The notes below the pieces were generated by a model that was not told the DNA's origin, searched no databases, and was given only the letters and a program-made list of their open reading frames with translations. A program made the translations under genes and the position numbers. Shown here piece by piece: positions 32,701 to 44,264 of a DNA stretch of 64,000 nt. The stretch spans positions 49,898,430 through 49,962,429 of the forward strand of contig CM026401.1 in the NCBI GenBank assembly GCA_014843695.1. Reading direction: 5' to 3'. The stretch comes from Archivesica marissinica. Lineage: Eukaryota; Mollusca; Bivalvia; Venerida; Vesicomyidae. Within the stretch, counting starts at the first letter, position 1; each line of letters opens with the position of its first letter.

Positions 32701-32906
32701 AAACAAACAGTAAAAAGTCACAAACAAACAAAAAGTCACAAACAAACAGTAAAAAGTCACAAACAAACAGTAAAAAGTCACAAACAAACAGTAAAAAGTC
32801 ACAAACAAACAATAAAAAGTCACAAACAAACAGTAAAAAGTCACAAACAAACAGTAAAAAGTCACAAACAAACAGTAAAAAGTCACAAACAAACAGTAAA
32901 AAGTCA
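32701..32906 (-). repeat. 21-bp array at a 3' splice site, 10 copies
   Basis: On the gene strand the unit is GTGACTTTTTACTGTTTGTT plus T/G, forming about 200 bp of pyrimidine-rich sequence directly before the LDLa acceptor at 32695. No AG dinucleotide occurs in the array, and each unit has a TTTAC that could serve as a branch point. Confidence 0.93.
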
Positions 32907-32997
32907 CTATTGGCACGACAAGTGTGCAATAGAAACGACACAGCATGCAGGAAATCTATCCACGCAAGAACGCGGACTTTTAATATTATTCAATTTC

Positions 32998-33229
32998 TTA
33001 ACCCTTTCAACACCACCGACCTCTAAATAGGCTTACAAAAAGTGTAGATCCAGATGAGCCGGCTCGTGATGAGCCGTCTCATCAGGATCTGCACTTTTTG
33101 CCAGTAATATTTAAATTTTTAGACAAAAATTACCCATTTTGATAAATGAACTGGTCCAAATGTAATTTTCTTATTAATTTATTGGTCTAAATATATCATG
33201 GACCAGTCCATGTCAGTTGAATGGGTTAA
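32998..33229 (-). mobile_element. MITE-B copy, complete
   Basis: TTAACCCTTTCAACACCACC to GTCAGTTGAATGGGTTAA with TTAA at both ends; internal palindrome GCCGGCTCGTGATGAGCCG. It shares its right TTAA with MITE-I. Confidence 0.9.
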
Positions 33230-33716
33230 CTCTCTGCACGCTAGCTGTGAAAATAAGTCAAATATGTCGGGAAATTTCATTTGAATTGTATCGTAACGAC
33301 ACAATTGTAATGATATTCGTGGACACATTTCCAGTGTTCTGCTAAAAAGAAGAAAAAACACATTACGCCACTATATGCAGATAGCAATTTCATTGTCGGT
33401 ACACATGCTTACATTTTATTTTATACGTCTTAAGCTTAAATGTACATGCTTTATTCCTTAGGAAAGGAAAGAAAAGAGGTTGCGCCACTATATGCATTGT
33501 ATAGTGTATTGTAATTAGATAAGAAACGAAAGGTTATCTCCCTTCGTTTGAGGTCCGCCATTAATTGTTGACAGTCGTGTTCTATTGTGTTCGAGTAATA
33601 AACCTCTATGTTTCGTCATTAGTATTTCTATGTTTACTGGCGTTAAATGAATTGTTGTCTGCTACACTTATTTTAACTATTTATAGCCTTAATTTACCCA
33701 GCATGCAAAGAGTTAA
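33226..33716. mobile_element. MITE-I copy, complete
   Basis: TTAACTCTCTGCACGCTAGC to CCCAGCATGCAAAGAGTTAA, inverted ends with TTAA. About 490 bp, no coding capacity. A relative lies at 59343-59642. Confidence 0.8.
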
Positions 33717-33739
33717 ACTGATGAGGACATTTTCTTAAT

Positions 33740-34000
33740 AGCAATGAGAGACATCGGTCAGTTACTGCCCTTGAATACTGCCTAAAAGTATGTAGGTCCT
33801 TGTAAGTTGTTTCCTCTGTTTTTATCGTTGTTTCCTTTGCACAACATGCTATCAATTTTCTTCCACTTTCTCATTTTATAACTATTATGTTACTATATCT
33901 CGACAGATATCCTACAGTATATCCAACGGGTAACAAAGCCGTAATTTCTTTTTATCAATTAACTACCGTAACATGATTTGGATAAAATCACATCGCATGC
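33740..34000. mobile_element. Family H partial copy
   Basis: Starts GCAATGAGAGACATCGGTCA and contains TCCTCTGTTTTTATCGTTGT and CGACAGATATCCTACAGTAT, as in 28262-28725; the right end is replaced by a SINE-4 fragment at about 33990-34050. Confidence 0.65.
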
Positions 34001-34225
34001 TCCGGGCCTATCCTACCTGAAGCGCTACCACTGCGCTATTACGACTACCATGGATTGATGACAAATATATTGGGAAGAAATAACTACTCCAGATACCCAC
34101 AGTAACGGAGGAACCGGTATCCGGGTATAAAATGTCTACCAAACTACTACAGACAGGATACAACAACAACAACAACAACAATAATTTATTGCATAAAACA
34201 TAGTTTGTTTGTGATAAATGTACCC

Positions 34226-34470
34226 ACGCAGGTTCAATCCCCCGTATGACCCTATTAAAATTAACAGTTTTTCAGATGGGACTTTAAACCGAGGTCTTGT
34301 GGCGTTGCTTGGCACCGTGCATGTAAAAAGAACCAGAGGAGCCTCTGGAATGGGTCTCTGTCTGTATCATTGCACTATCCTCCAAAAATCTAAAATGACT
34401 AATCTCTTCAGGAGGCGTTGCTCTCATATTGGCAACCAGTAGCGACGATAAATAAACGTAAAACACACGC
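34226..34470 (+). mobile_element. SINE-1 copy, head-truncated
   Basis: Starts at the B box (GGTTCAATCCCCCGTATGAC), continues through 'aaaattaacagtttttcaga' and ends CGACGATAAATAAACGTAAA. A (CAA)n run lies upstream at 34161-34180. The SINE tail lies ~30 bp from the donor at 34499. Confidence 0.85.
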
Positions 34471-34499
34471 TCTCCTAATCAAACGTCTAACCGACTTAC

Positions 34500-34616
34500 C
34501 GCAGTCTCTTTCATCCGAGCCATCTGAGCAGTCATCAACAGTGTCACAAAGTAGTCCCGTACTAATACACTCCTGTGACTGTGTGTTTAAACACTCAAAG
34601 AATCCATCGGGGCAAG
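34500..34616 (-). CDS. HSPG2: Perlecan-like exon: LDLa
   Basis: A 117-bp phase 1-1 exon: CPDGFFECLNTQSQEC then CDTVDDCSDGSDERDC, with six cysteines and a full cage. The acceptor is TGACATTGCAG and the donor is G|GTAAGTCG. Confidence 0.94.
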
Positions 34617-34860
34617 CTGCAATGTCACAAAAGAATCATATATTAGGTACATGTAATAGCCGAGTTCAGTCATGCCCACGAAGGTTCACGATTGGCTCTA
34701 AAAATGAAAAAGGTCACAAGAGTTCACATTTGAGCATTGCACTAGCGAATGATTGGCCATAACATTAGTTATATTTTCGTAAACTAACACAAGTCTCGAT
34801 GGAATTGCGAATTATAGTCTGTACGATCTAACTTTGGATGGTGGTTAGTTTTATTTGAGT

Positions 34861-35153
34861 GTGTGTGTGTTTTACGTTTATTTATCGTCGCTACCGGTTG
34901 CCCATATGAGCGACGCCTCCTGAAGAGATTAGTCATTTTAGATTTTAGAGGATAGTGCAATGATACAGACAGAGACCCATTTCAGAGTCTCCTCTGGTTC
35001 TTTTACGTGCATGGTGTAAAGCACCGACACGAGACCTCGGTTTAACATCCCATCTGAAAGACTGTTAATTTTATTAGGGTCAGACGGGGGATCGAACCTG
35101 CGATCCCTGGATTACCAGTCCAGCGCGTTACCTCTGGACTACAGGTCCGTCTG
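34861..35153 (-). mobile_element. SINE-1 copy
   Basis: Complete head on the minus strand (GTCCAGAGGTAACGCGCTGG; GTTCGATCCCCCGTCTGACC) and the tail TCGTCGC/GCGACGATAAATAAACG. Minus-strand head lies at 35153. Confidence 0.9.
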
Positions 35154-35309
35154 TTTTTATTTGACGGATATTAACGTCCTTTTATATTAAAACTATGGCG
35201 TGATTGTCCGATGTCAAAATGTGTGTGTTATAAAATACATGGTAAATCGTGTATTCTTTGAGTTTAAACTTTAGTTATTTTTACAACAATTGCGAAACAA
35301 GTTTTAACA

Positions 35310-35515
35310 ACTTATATTAATCACTCTCGTCGGCGCGGATGAAAGCGTATATGCAGTCATTCATGTGGGAGGAAACCAGAGTACCCGGAGAAAACCCACC
35401 TATCCGATCTGGCGACCACCGTACCATCTCACATACTTCCTGGTCCAATGATCGAACCCAGGTTGCATAGATAGATGAGAAGCGAGCACGCTAACCACTG
35501 CGCTAATTGGACAGC
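35310..35515 (-). mobile_element. SINE-5 copy
   Basis: Minus strand: TTAGCGCAGTGGTTAGCGTG head, eroded B box, then GTGGGTTTTCTCCGGGTACT and a tail with 'gagagtgattaatataagtt'. Confidence 0.85.
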
Positions 35516-35679
35516 CCAATAATTAAAAGTCACCCATCCAAGTACTGACCGGGCTCGACGTTGCGGCTCAACTTCGGTGATTGGACGAGAACAAGTGTTT
35601 TCAACGTGATATGGCCGTAGACATATATTCTTTGCCAAACCTTTATTTCTATTTGTTCTGGTATAAGATTCGATATATA

Positions 35680-35920
35680 TTAACCCATTCAACACCAAGT
35701 AACTGACATGGACTGGTGCATGATATTATTAGACCAATAAATTAATACGAAAATTACATTTGGACCAGTTCATTTATCAAAATGGGTAATTTTGTCTAAA
35801 AATAGTAATATTACTGGCAAAAAGTGCAGATCCTGATGAGATGACTCGTCACGAGCCGGCTCATCTGGATCTACACTTTTTGTAAGCCTGTTTAGAGGTC
35901 TGTGGTGTTGAAAGGGTTAA
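35680..35920 (+). mobile_element. MITE-B copy, complete
   Basis: TTAACCCATTCAACACCAAG to GGTGTTGAAAGGGTTAA with TTAA duplicated; internal palindrome ACTCGTCACGAGCCGG. It ends 28 bp from the donor of the LDLa exon at 35948. Confidence 0.92.
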
Positions 35921-35947
35921 ATGATTATTATATTAAACAGGACTTAC

Positions 35948-36058
35948 GACAATTGGCCTCATCGGAACCATCAGCACAATCGGTACGGCTGTCGCAGCGC
36001 CTCGATCCAGCGATACAGTTCCGTCCATCCACACACTGGAACTCACCCTCAGCACATT
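35948..36058 (-). CDS. HSPG2: Perlecan-like exon: LDLa
   Basis: A 111-bp phase 1-1 exon: [14 protein letters not shown] then [16 protein letters not shown]. The acceptor is CTCTATAAATAG and the donor is C|GTAAGTCC. The DEANC end is shared with the next upstream exon (38048-38164), suggesting common descent. Confidence 0.94.
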
Positions 36059-36157
36059 CTATTTATAGAGCAAACAAATAATGTCGAACATTATACGGTA
36101 TTAAGCAGCTGGCATTAAATGTTAAAGAATAATATGAAGTCTATTCTAATTAAGCAG

Positions 36158-36642
36158 TATAAAATCTTACGTTCGTAAATATAGGATCTTCCGTTCATAA
36201 ATATAGGATCTTCCGTTCGTAAATATAGGATCTTCCGTTCGTAAATATAGGATCTTACGTTCGTAAATATAGGATCTTCCGTTCGTAAATATAGTATCTT
36301 CCGTTCTTAAACATAGGATCTTACGTTCGTAAATATAAAATCTTACGTTCGTAAATATAGGATCTTCCGTTCATAAATATAGTATCTTCCGTTCTTAAAC
36401 ATAGGATCTTACGTTCGTAAATATAAAATCTTACGTTCGTAAATATAGGATCTTCCGTTCGTAAATATAGGATCTTCCGTTCATAAATATAGGATCTTCC
36501 GTTCGTAAATATAGGATCTTCCGTTCATAAATATATGATCTTACGTTCGTAAATATAGGATCTTACATTCATAAATATAGGATCTTACGTTCGTAAATAT
36601 AGGATCTTCCATTCATAAATATAGGATCTTCCGTTCGTAAAT
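36158..36642. repeat. Minisatellite, 22-bp unit, ~22 copies
   Basis: CGTTCGTAAATATAGGATCT plus TC/TA every 22 bp, with TTCATAAA and TTCTTAAACA variants recurring as blocks. It lies 100 bp upstream of the LDLa acceptor at 36058. Confidence 0.95.
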
Positions 36643-36939
36643 TTTGTGAGCTTATACCACATTACCACAGTAAACTTGAAAAAGAAACGTTTCTGTTTGC
36701 CTGTATACTTTGAGCCTTATTACAGCTCAAGGAAATCAGTATGGTGCATTCATACGCCAAAGTAAATAGTCCCTGATAATCAAACAACTCCACGCAAGTA
36801 ATCGACACAATACTTTTAATCACTATACTGTTACTCGCTAGTGCATATTTAGCATTTATTGATTTTCAACAAAGAGAGCGTGAAGGTAAAGTTGCAAACT
36901 ATATGTCAAATAGGTCTAAAGCAGGCCGGCATGCCGCGA

Positions 36940-37160
36940 CCAATCAGAATCCTAGTGGAGATGGATTCCAAATGGATACAAATTGATTTTAGCTTGATTG
37001 CGAAACAAGTTATTTCAACTTATATAAATCACTCTCGAGACCTCATTCCTGAGGGAATCCATCGCCACGAGGGAGAGAGAAGAGGCAACGTGGAATTTAA
37101 ATGCCTTGCCTAAGGGCACAATCGTAACGGCTCCAGTGGGGCTCGAACTCCGGACCTAAG
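36940..37160 (-). mobile_element. SINE-4 copy
   Basis: 'ctcgagacctcattcctgag', GGAATCCATCGCCACGAGGG, 'tgccttgcctaagggcacaa' and the B-box-side GGGGCTCGAACTCCGGACC are all present; the A box is missing. Confidence 0.82.
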
Positions 37161-37727
37161 CTTGACCTTGATTCTTCGATGATGAAAATTTCATTACATA
37201 TGATATATTTGATATATGACTGGAAATAAAATTTGACCCCTACTTGACCTCCCAGGGTCACCGTTTGAACAACCTTGAAAGAGCATTGTTTATTCAATCA
37301 TTCCTACCAAGATTCGTCAAAATCCGGCTGGTGGTTAGTGAGAAGATTTTTTAAAAATTACTATTTTTAGAAGGTGGCCATCTTGGATTATGTAATATGA
37401 TTTTAATTTAACAACTATGCATCCCCCACCTACTCAAGTAGCATGACCATAAATGATGGCTATACACCCAATGGTTACTGAGGAGAAGAGGTTTGAAACG
37501 GTCCACAGACAAACTTAGAGTTGGCTCAACTTGAGTTAAAAATAATTAGAAATTTAGAAATCTTAGCACGTTTTATTACTTCCCTTTATTTGATGCATTC
37601 CAATAGAAATATAGAAATTAATCTCAGTGAAATAACGCATTTTATTCCCATTGTGTTAAGCTTATGATTCCAAGCCACTTCACTCGATCAGTCAGTAAAA
37701 TGCGCCGTTATAGCGCCATTTACAGCA
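37161..37727. other. Intron, unremarkable
   Basis: No exon, SINE or array recognised on either strand. Confidence 0.5.
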
Positions 37728-37845
37728 TGGTTCTCTCTCCTACAGGGCGATGGATTCCATCAGGAATGAGGTCTCGATAGTGATTAATATAAGTTGAAAG
37801 AACTTGTTTCGCAATCGAGCTAAAATAAATTTGTATAAATTAGTG
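37728..37845 (+). mobile_element. SINE-4 tail fragment
   Basis: 'gatggattccatcaggaatg', AGGTCTCGATAGTGATTAA and 'gagctaaaataaatttgtat' only. Confidence 0.8.
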
Positions 37846-38047
37846 CATGGTTGCATTATTTTCTATCAGAATAAAACACTAGTGTTGCTTTCACTTTTCA
37901 TTCGGTGAAATATAATTTGCTCACACACTCAACCAAACAAAAATAACCTCCATATATTATTTGCGCAAGTAAAGAATATAACACATGCAAGTCCTGACCC
38001 TGAAAAGCGACATAGCTGCTCGTAACATTTAAAGGTGAAAACCGTAC

Positions 38048-38164
38048 CACAGTTGGCCTCATCTGAGAAATCATTACAATCAATGCGTCCGTCACAGAGG
38101 TACGAAAAGCTGATACATCCATGCCCGTCAAGACACTGGAACTCATTCTCTGCACAGATGTCCG
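38048..38164 (-). CDS. HSPG2: Perlecan-like exon: LDLa
   Basis: A 117-bp phase 1-1 exon: CAENEFQCLDGHGC then CDGRIDCNDFSDEANC. The acceptor is TACTGTATGTAG; the donor G|GTACGG is a weaker 5' site than most in this gene. Confidence 0.92.
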
Positions 38165-38646
38165 CTACATACAGTAAATAAATAAACAAGCATGCCTGGT
38201 TAGGGAGGAGTACAAAATAATAAATCAAGCAGGCCAAATGCAAAAAGCCAATAGAATACGAAATACAACTATGCAGACGTCATGCTTTATCACTGTTTGA
38301 AATCATTTCTTTAAATTTATAAAACAGGTCTTGTCTTTTTTTCTCTGTGCTACCATGACAACAATTATATATGTAGTGTGAGTACTGGTAAAGCTATTTT
38401 GGGTTCTAAATTTAACCATGTAGAAAAGCCTATGGACACCATTAACCAAGTACACTGACATTGTCTATGGAGGTGGGGTAGATATGCTGACTGCTTATAC
38501 ATTGATTAATCCTAAATGTTTAAGATAGAAAGGGTAAAAAAACAATCCAACAGGCTATATGAACAATGTAGCCATTATATCCAATGCATATATAACCCTT
38601 TAACCTGATTATAATAGTTATGAACTTGGAAAAGTAATGAAATATT

Positions 38647-38882
38647 TAACCCTTTCAACACCACAGGCCTCTCAATAGGCTTACAAAAAGTGTAGATCCA
38701 GATGAGCCGGCTCGTGACGAGCCATCTCATCAGGATCAGCACTTTTTGCCAGTAATATTACTATTTTTAGAGACAAATTACCCATCTTGATAAATGAACT
38801 GGTCCGAATGTAATTTTCTTATTCATTTATTGGTCTAAGAATATCATGGACCAGTCCATGTCAGTTACTTGGTGTTGGTAAA
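38647..38882 (-). mobile_element. MITE-B copy, right end eroded
   Basis: TTAACCCTTTCAACACCACA start and GTCAGTTACTTGGTGTTGG end; the final TTAA is lost. Internal GAGCCGGCTCGTGACGAGCC palindrome intact. Confidence 0.88.
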
Positions 38883-38907
38883 TAAGCTACTAGTAGTATA
38901 AGTAATG

Positions 38908-39110
38908 TGTTTGTTTATTAGAGTGTCACCCCTATTTAAAGGGCCCATTCCTGACTTATGAGACCCCTCTTTTTATGGACATCAGTACTTCCCGAATTCT
39001 ATGCTTGTATGCCAGGCGCCAGGCTGGTAGGCAATCAATAACCATTATTTAACTAGCTGGCGGCTCACCAACCGGCATTATCAGAACGAACCCCTGACAA
39101 AATGAGATTC
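38908..39110. mobile_element. Unclassified dispersed element
   Basis: GTTTGTTTATTAGAGTGTCA to 'gtatgccaggcgccaggctg' and beyond, also partly present at 49505-49560, 58672-58800, 63605-63660 and 63968-64000. In two of those it is interrupted by SINE-1 at the same site. Confidence 0.6.
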
Positions 39111-39497
39111 AAACCTTTGACCTCCATCTCCGTAGGCATTCGTAATGTAATGCGTTGTCAATGTATGTCGTATTGGTAATGGTATCAAACGGGCACTTAG
39201 AATTATGTGGAATGGGCTTAATTGGCTTATCATTCTAATCTTCCGGGCTGTGAATGGAAAATTGTGTGTGGGGGGGGGGGGGGGGGGGAAAGAGGTAATT
39301 TGCCAAAATACTGAGACAAAAAAAGACTCACACACATCTATAATGTTAACAAAAGTATCTTTTCTGAACAGGTTAAACAAAATAGGACAATATTGATTTT
39401 TCTCAAGTTTTTGACCAATGACTAGGAACTCCTCTAAAACGAGGAAGATTGACAGCCCTGAAAATCTTGCTGACCCAAATGTTGCACGTGGAAGTCC

Positions 39498-39685
39498 TGA
39501 TAGCGCAGTGGATGCGCGTTCGCTTCAGGTGCGAAAGGTCCGGAGTTCAAGCCTCACTGGAGCTCTTCTCTCTCCCTCGTGGCGATGGATTCCATCAGGA
39601 ATGAGGTCTCGAGAGTGAGTAATATAAGTTGTAAGAACTTGTTTCGCAATTGAGCTAAAATAAATTTGTATAAACTAAATGTTGC
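39498..39685 (+). mobile_element. SINE-4 copy, complete
   Basis: TAGCGCAGTGGATGCGCGTT (A box), AGGTCCGGAGTTCAAGCC (B box), GGATTCCATCAGGAATGAGG, and a tail AATAAATTTGTATAAA. Confidence 0.88.
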
Positions 39686-39740
39686 ATAGGTGAGAGTAAA
39701 GACTGACAGTAGGTACATTCCTAAAGCACGAGCCCGGTGC

Positions 39741-40022
39741 CCTAGGTTATAACACTTTTCTCAGATCTCAAATTCAAATGATTTGATTGGTTGATTTTGA
39801 GTTGTACTGCCAGCTGAACCAATCAGAAGTTTGAGACTGAGATTGAGATAGGAGAAAAGTTTTTTCCAGAGGCCTAGATCCGAGGTTATAAAATCTTTTC
39901 TCACATCTCAAACTCAAGCTCCAGTGATATGATTGGTTGATTCCGAGATTAGCACTCTGCTCAACCAATCAGAAGCTCAAGAATTGAGTTTGGGATTTGA
40001 GGCAGTTTTATGACCTTCAGGC
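39741..40022. repeat. Two tandem palindromic elements
   Basis: Two ~140-bp copies of the 2793-2888 family. Each pairs 'gattggttga' near the left with 'ccaatcagaag' on the right and starts GGTTATAAMACTTTTCTC-like. Confidence 0.6.
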
Positions 40023-40099
40023 CTGTTGCATTATGGGGCTACAGTTAAACACAAAACTACAATAAAGTGGTTTAATATAAAAAGCGGAAAATTATTTCA

Positions 40100-40925
40100 A
40101 AATGAAAAACTAGCTTGCACCTAAAATCCACTGTGGGTGTTTCCCTAATCAAAGACAGAAGAGTTCATTGAGGCAGAATAGACGGATCTGTAGTGTGGTG
40201 GTAACATGCTGGACTGGTAATCCAGGGATCGCAGGTTCGATCCGCTGTCTGACCCTAATAAAATTAACAGTCTTTCAGATGGGACATTAAACCGAGGTCT
40301 TGTGTCAGTGCTTTACACCGTGCACGTAAAAGAACCAGAGGAGACTCTGGAACCTGTCTGTATCATTGCACTATCCTCCAAAAATCTAAAATGACTAATC
40401 TCTTCAGGAGGCGTCGCTCATATGGGCAACCGGTAGCGACGATAAATAAACGTAAAACACACACACAGGCAGAATAGGGCTGTTTAATAATCTTCATCCA
40501 TACACCCCTGAAATCCACTGTGGATGTTTCCATAATATAAGACAGAAGAGTTCATTGAGGCAGAATAGGGCTGTTTAATAATATTCATCCATAATATAAG
40601 ACAGAAGAGTTCATTGAGGCAGAATAGGGCTATTTAATAATCTTCATCCATACACCCCTAAAATCCACTGTGGATGTTTCCATAATATAAGACAGAAAAA
40701 AGTTCATTGAGGCAGAATAGGGCTATTTAATAATCTTCATCCATACACCCCTAAAATCCACTGTGGATGTTTCCATAATATAAGACAGAATAGTTCATTG
40801 AGGCAGAATAGGGCTATTTAATAATCTTCATCCATACACCCCTAAAATCCACTGTGGATGTTTCCATAATATAAGACAGAAGAGTTCATTAAGGCAGTAT
40901 AGGGCTGTCTAATAAATGTTTGCTA
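40100..40925. repeat. Tandem repeat, ~92-bp unit, interrupted by a SINE
   Basis: AAAATCCACTGTGGATGTTT, CATAATATAAGACAGAAGAG, TTCATTGAGGCAGAATAGGG and TTTAATAATCTTCATCC repeat about six times. SINE-1 at 40180-40470 splits the first and second units. Confidence 0.92.
40180..40470 (+). mobile_element. SINE-1 copy with target duplication
   Basis: Complete head (GACGGATCTGTAGTGTGGTG; CAGGTTCGATCCGCTGTCTG) to the CGATAAATAAACGTAAAACA tail, flanked on both sides by GGCAGAATA of the host repeat. Confidence 0.92.
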
Positions 40926-40993
40926 AATTCTTGATCCATTCACCCCTCAAACCCTCTGTGGATAATTCCTAAATTGCAAGATGAAAGTGTTCA

Positions 40994-41387
40994 TTAAAGC
41001 GACATTACATCGCCAAAAGCACAAAAATTCATTTTTTGCGTATAAATAGCATTGCTTCTACAAATACTTCTGAAATAATATGAATACAAACTTTCAATCA
41101 ATAAACAGTGTTTTTGCGGTCTACAAATTCTGAAAAGTGAAAGTAGAATTTCATATAACGGGCAGTAATTACTACACGTAAACGCGCGATCATTTAAGTC
41201 AGATTAGTCTAAAAATGAATATGCATAGGCACAAATGTGAGATATAATGGTAAATCTGTAGCATAAATGTTGTTATTCAGGATACCCAATTTCTGTGGCA
41301 TATATCTGGGGTGAAAAAAACACAACATAACAGGAAATTACATTCTGTAGAAAATGTTCTTTGTTCACCGATGTAGTGTCGCTTTAA
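40994..41387. mobile_element. MITE with AAAGCGACAYTACATCG ends
   Basis: TTAAAGCGACATTACATCG at the left and CGATGTAGTGTCGCTTTAA at the right form an 18-19 bp inverted repeat. No coding capacity. Half copies lie at 42589-42718 and 56440-56760. Confidence 0.82.
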
Positions 41388-41699
41388 ACCAATATAGGGC
41401 CATATAACATATTTGATCGCATGGATGTTGACCCAATTTACATTCTTTCCGTCGGCTAAACAAAATACTTCGACATAACCGAAGTTTGACATAACCGATA
41501 TTGACAATATTTCCCAAAATAATGTTTCTCGTAGATCGTAAGCCTTAAATGTACAATTATCCCATAATAAATAATTTATAATAATAATACGTTGTCATTG
41601 TCTGTTATAACCATGCGAGCAGACTTAATATAAAACAAACCAGTAATATTGTATTTAATATTTAATAAATGCAGCACATACATGTAAATAACATTTATA

Positions 41700-41890
41700 T
41701 AGAGATCCTCGGACCGGGAAGTATGTTAAATGGTACAGTGGCCGCCAGATCGGACAGGTGGGTTTTCTCTGGGTACTCCAGTTTCCTCCCACACGGATGA
41801 CAACATATACGCTTTCATCTGCGCCAACGAGAGTGATTATCATTAATATAAGTTGATAGAACTTGCTTCGTTGTAAATTAACCTTTTTTT
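41700..41890 (+). mobile_element. SINE-5 copy, headless
   Basis: Begins after the B box (GATCCTCGGACCGGGAAGTA) and runs through GTGGGTTTTCTCTGGGTACT to a T-run. Confidence 0.82.
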
Positions 41891-42011
41891 TTTTGTTTAA
41901 ACATTTATATACGAAAAAGTGATAATAAATCGCCGATGCATAATGGTGCAACTACGGTACAGTTATGATACTTGATTACGGATTATGATGAACAGCTTAT
42001 CCAATTAATGC

Positions 42012-42253
42012 TTAACCCTTTCAACCCCAAGTATCTGACATGGACTGGTCCATGATATTTTCAGACCAATAAATTAATAACAAAATTACATTTGAATCAG
42101 TTCATTTATCAAAATGGGTAATTTTTTTTCTAAAAATAGTTATATTACTTGAAAAAAGTGCAGATCCTGATGAGACGGCTCGTCACTAGCCGGCTCATCT
42201 GGATCTACACTTTTTTGTAAGCCAATTTAGGTCTGTGGTGTTGAAAGGGTTAA
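42012..42253 (+). mobile_element. MITE-B copy, complete
   Basis: TTAACCCTTTCAACCCCAAG to GTGTTGAAAGGGTTAA, TTAA on both sides, internal GGCTCGTCACTAGCCGGC palindrome. Confidence 0.92.
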
Positions 42254-42588
42254 TTACCAATTAGTGTGTACCTGTATTGAACACATTCTAATTACTTCCA
42301 CGGAAAACACTATCAACTATCTTTATCAATTGTTTGCACAGACACGGCGGTACGTACGTCTTTTGATCAGGTAAATTTGCCAAATGAATGGTCACACTTC
42401 GGCGGCAAGGTGGCACTTTGACATATATAGTGTGAAATACTGCCTAGTCATTAAATAAATTCGATATAACTCGAAATTTGACTTTTACCAGTTATATGTA
42501 AATTGATTTTGACCGAACCAGTGAATTTGATATAACCGACTTTGAGATAACGGATGTAGACTGTATTTTGTAATGTCAACGAACACCA

Positions 42589-42718
42589 TATACGACGTTT
42601 GTTTACTAGTTAAAATACCCAATTTCGGTGGCATATATCTGGGGTGAAAAAAACACAACATAACACTACATTCTGTAGAAAATGTTCTTTGTTCACCGAT
42701 GTAGTGTCGCTTTAAACC
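42589..42718. mobile_element. Right-half copy of the 40994 MITE
   Basis: Nearly identical to 41277-41390, from AATACCCAATTTC to GATGTAGTGTCGCTTTAAAC. Confidence 0.85.
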
Positions 42719-43045
42719 AAAATAGGGCCATATAACAGTTGTTTGTGATTCTTTCTTCAAAACCAACAGTGGATGAATCAACAATGCAAGACGGACTAGT
42801 CCATTAAAGCAACACATGTGTATACTATGGCCATATTTGATTACACAGCATAGCTTCACTACTGTTTATAAATGCTACGCTAAACTGAAATATAATTTCG
42901 ATATTCTGCATTTCTTTTCCTCCTCTCAGTGAGTATTTGGTTTAACGGCGCTTCAGCACAGTTCGGGCTAAATCGCGCCGGGTTAAGTACATTATATACA
43001 ATGTTATGTTAGTTATGTAATAAAATTGTAACGACGACCGGGCAA

Positions 43046-43225
43046 TTGCAACAAAATGTATCAAGATGTAAATATGTAATGACAAAAAATGTATCAAGAT
43101 GTAAATATGTAATGACAAAAAATGTATCAAGATGTAAATATGTAATGACAAAAAATGTATCAAGATGTAAATATGTAATGACAAAAAATGTATCAAGATG
43201 TAAATATGTAATGACAAAAAATTGT
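43046..43225. repeat. Minisatellite, 33-bp unit, ~5 copies
   Basis: AATGTATCAAGATGTAAATA then TGTAATGACAAAA every 33 bp. The 11-codon length opens frames on both strands; not a gene. Confidence 0.94.
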
Positions 43226-43320
43226 CAGTTGTAAAACGTTACAATTTATGGAAAAGATGTAATTCTTTTAAAAATTTAAACGATGTATTTAAAATCGATT
43301 GTTTAGTTTTGGTGTTTACC

Positions 43321-43450
43321 GTAACCCTTTCAACACCGCAGACCTCTAAATAGGTTTACAAAAAGTGTAGATCCAGATGAGCCGGCTCGTTACGAGCCGT
43401 CTCATCAGGATCTGCACTTTTTTCAAGTAATATAACTATTTTTAGAAAAC
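43321..43450 (-). mobile_element. MITE-B copy, truncated
   Basis: GTAACCCTTTCAACACCGCA to 'caagtaatataactattttt'; half of the element, with GAGCCGGCTCGTTACGAGCC. Confidence 0.85.
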
Positions 43451-43862
43451 ATATCGCCCTCTAGAATGATCCTTGACATATAAATTTACCCTCCTAGAAA
43501 CATGCCTTAGCCCAGATTACATTTAACCAAAGCCAATTGTTATAAGTTGAAAGAATTTATTTCGCAATTGAGCTAAAATAAATTTGTATAAACTAAAGGC
43601 AAATTTTTGGGGAGGGCCGTAAGTAATGGTGTTGACACTTGTGCACAATTTGCTTGAACATTTGTTGCTAATTCTTGTGTGAACAATGAATCATATATCA
43701 ATGATACATAATTAATTATACAAGTATGTTCATTTGTTTTGTATTTCACATTTAATATTTAGAATAAATTAAAATATGATTAAATGTTTTAACTTTAAGA
43801 CGAATAAACCAGCATGCAAACTATATACATCTAAAAAAGTGCAATAACCAACTACAAGCTTG

Positions 43863-44115
43863 TGTGAGTGTTTTACGTTTATTTATCGTCGCTATCGGTT
43901 GCTCATATGAGCGACGCCTCCTGAAGAAATTAGTCATTTTAGATATTTGGAGGATAGTGCAATGATACAGACAGAGGCCCATTCCAGAGTCTCCTCGGGT
44001 TCTTTTACGTGCACGGTGTACATCACCGACACGTGACCTCGGTTTACAGTCCCATCTGAAAGGCTGTTAATTTTATTAGGGTCAGACGGGGGTATCGAAC
44101 CTGCGATCCCTGGTT
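43863..44115 (-). mobile_element. SINE-1 copy, head-truncated
   Basis: Tail 'cgacgataaataaacgtaaa' (minus strand) at 43870, and the B-box region at 44100; the A box is missing. Confidence 0.85.
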
Positions 44116-44264
44116 CGCTCCCCCATCTGACCCTAATAAAATACAAGCTTTCTTAACAATATTTCTTTTATGAAATGGGTACAAATAGTAGTGAACTGTC
44201 ATTGGATGAAAAATGGATTAGTACAGAGGTATGGATTTATAATTGCTGAGCAACGATTGCTATG

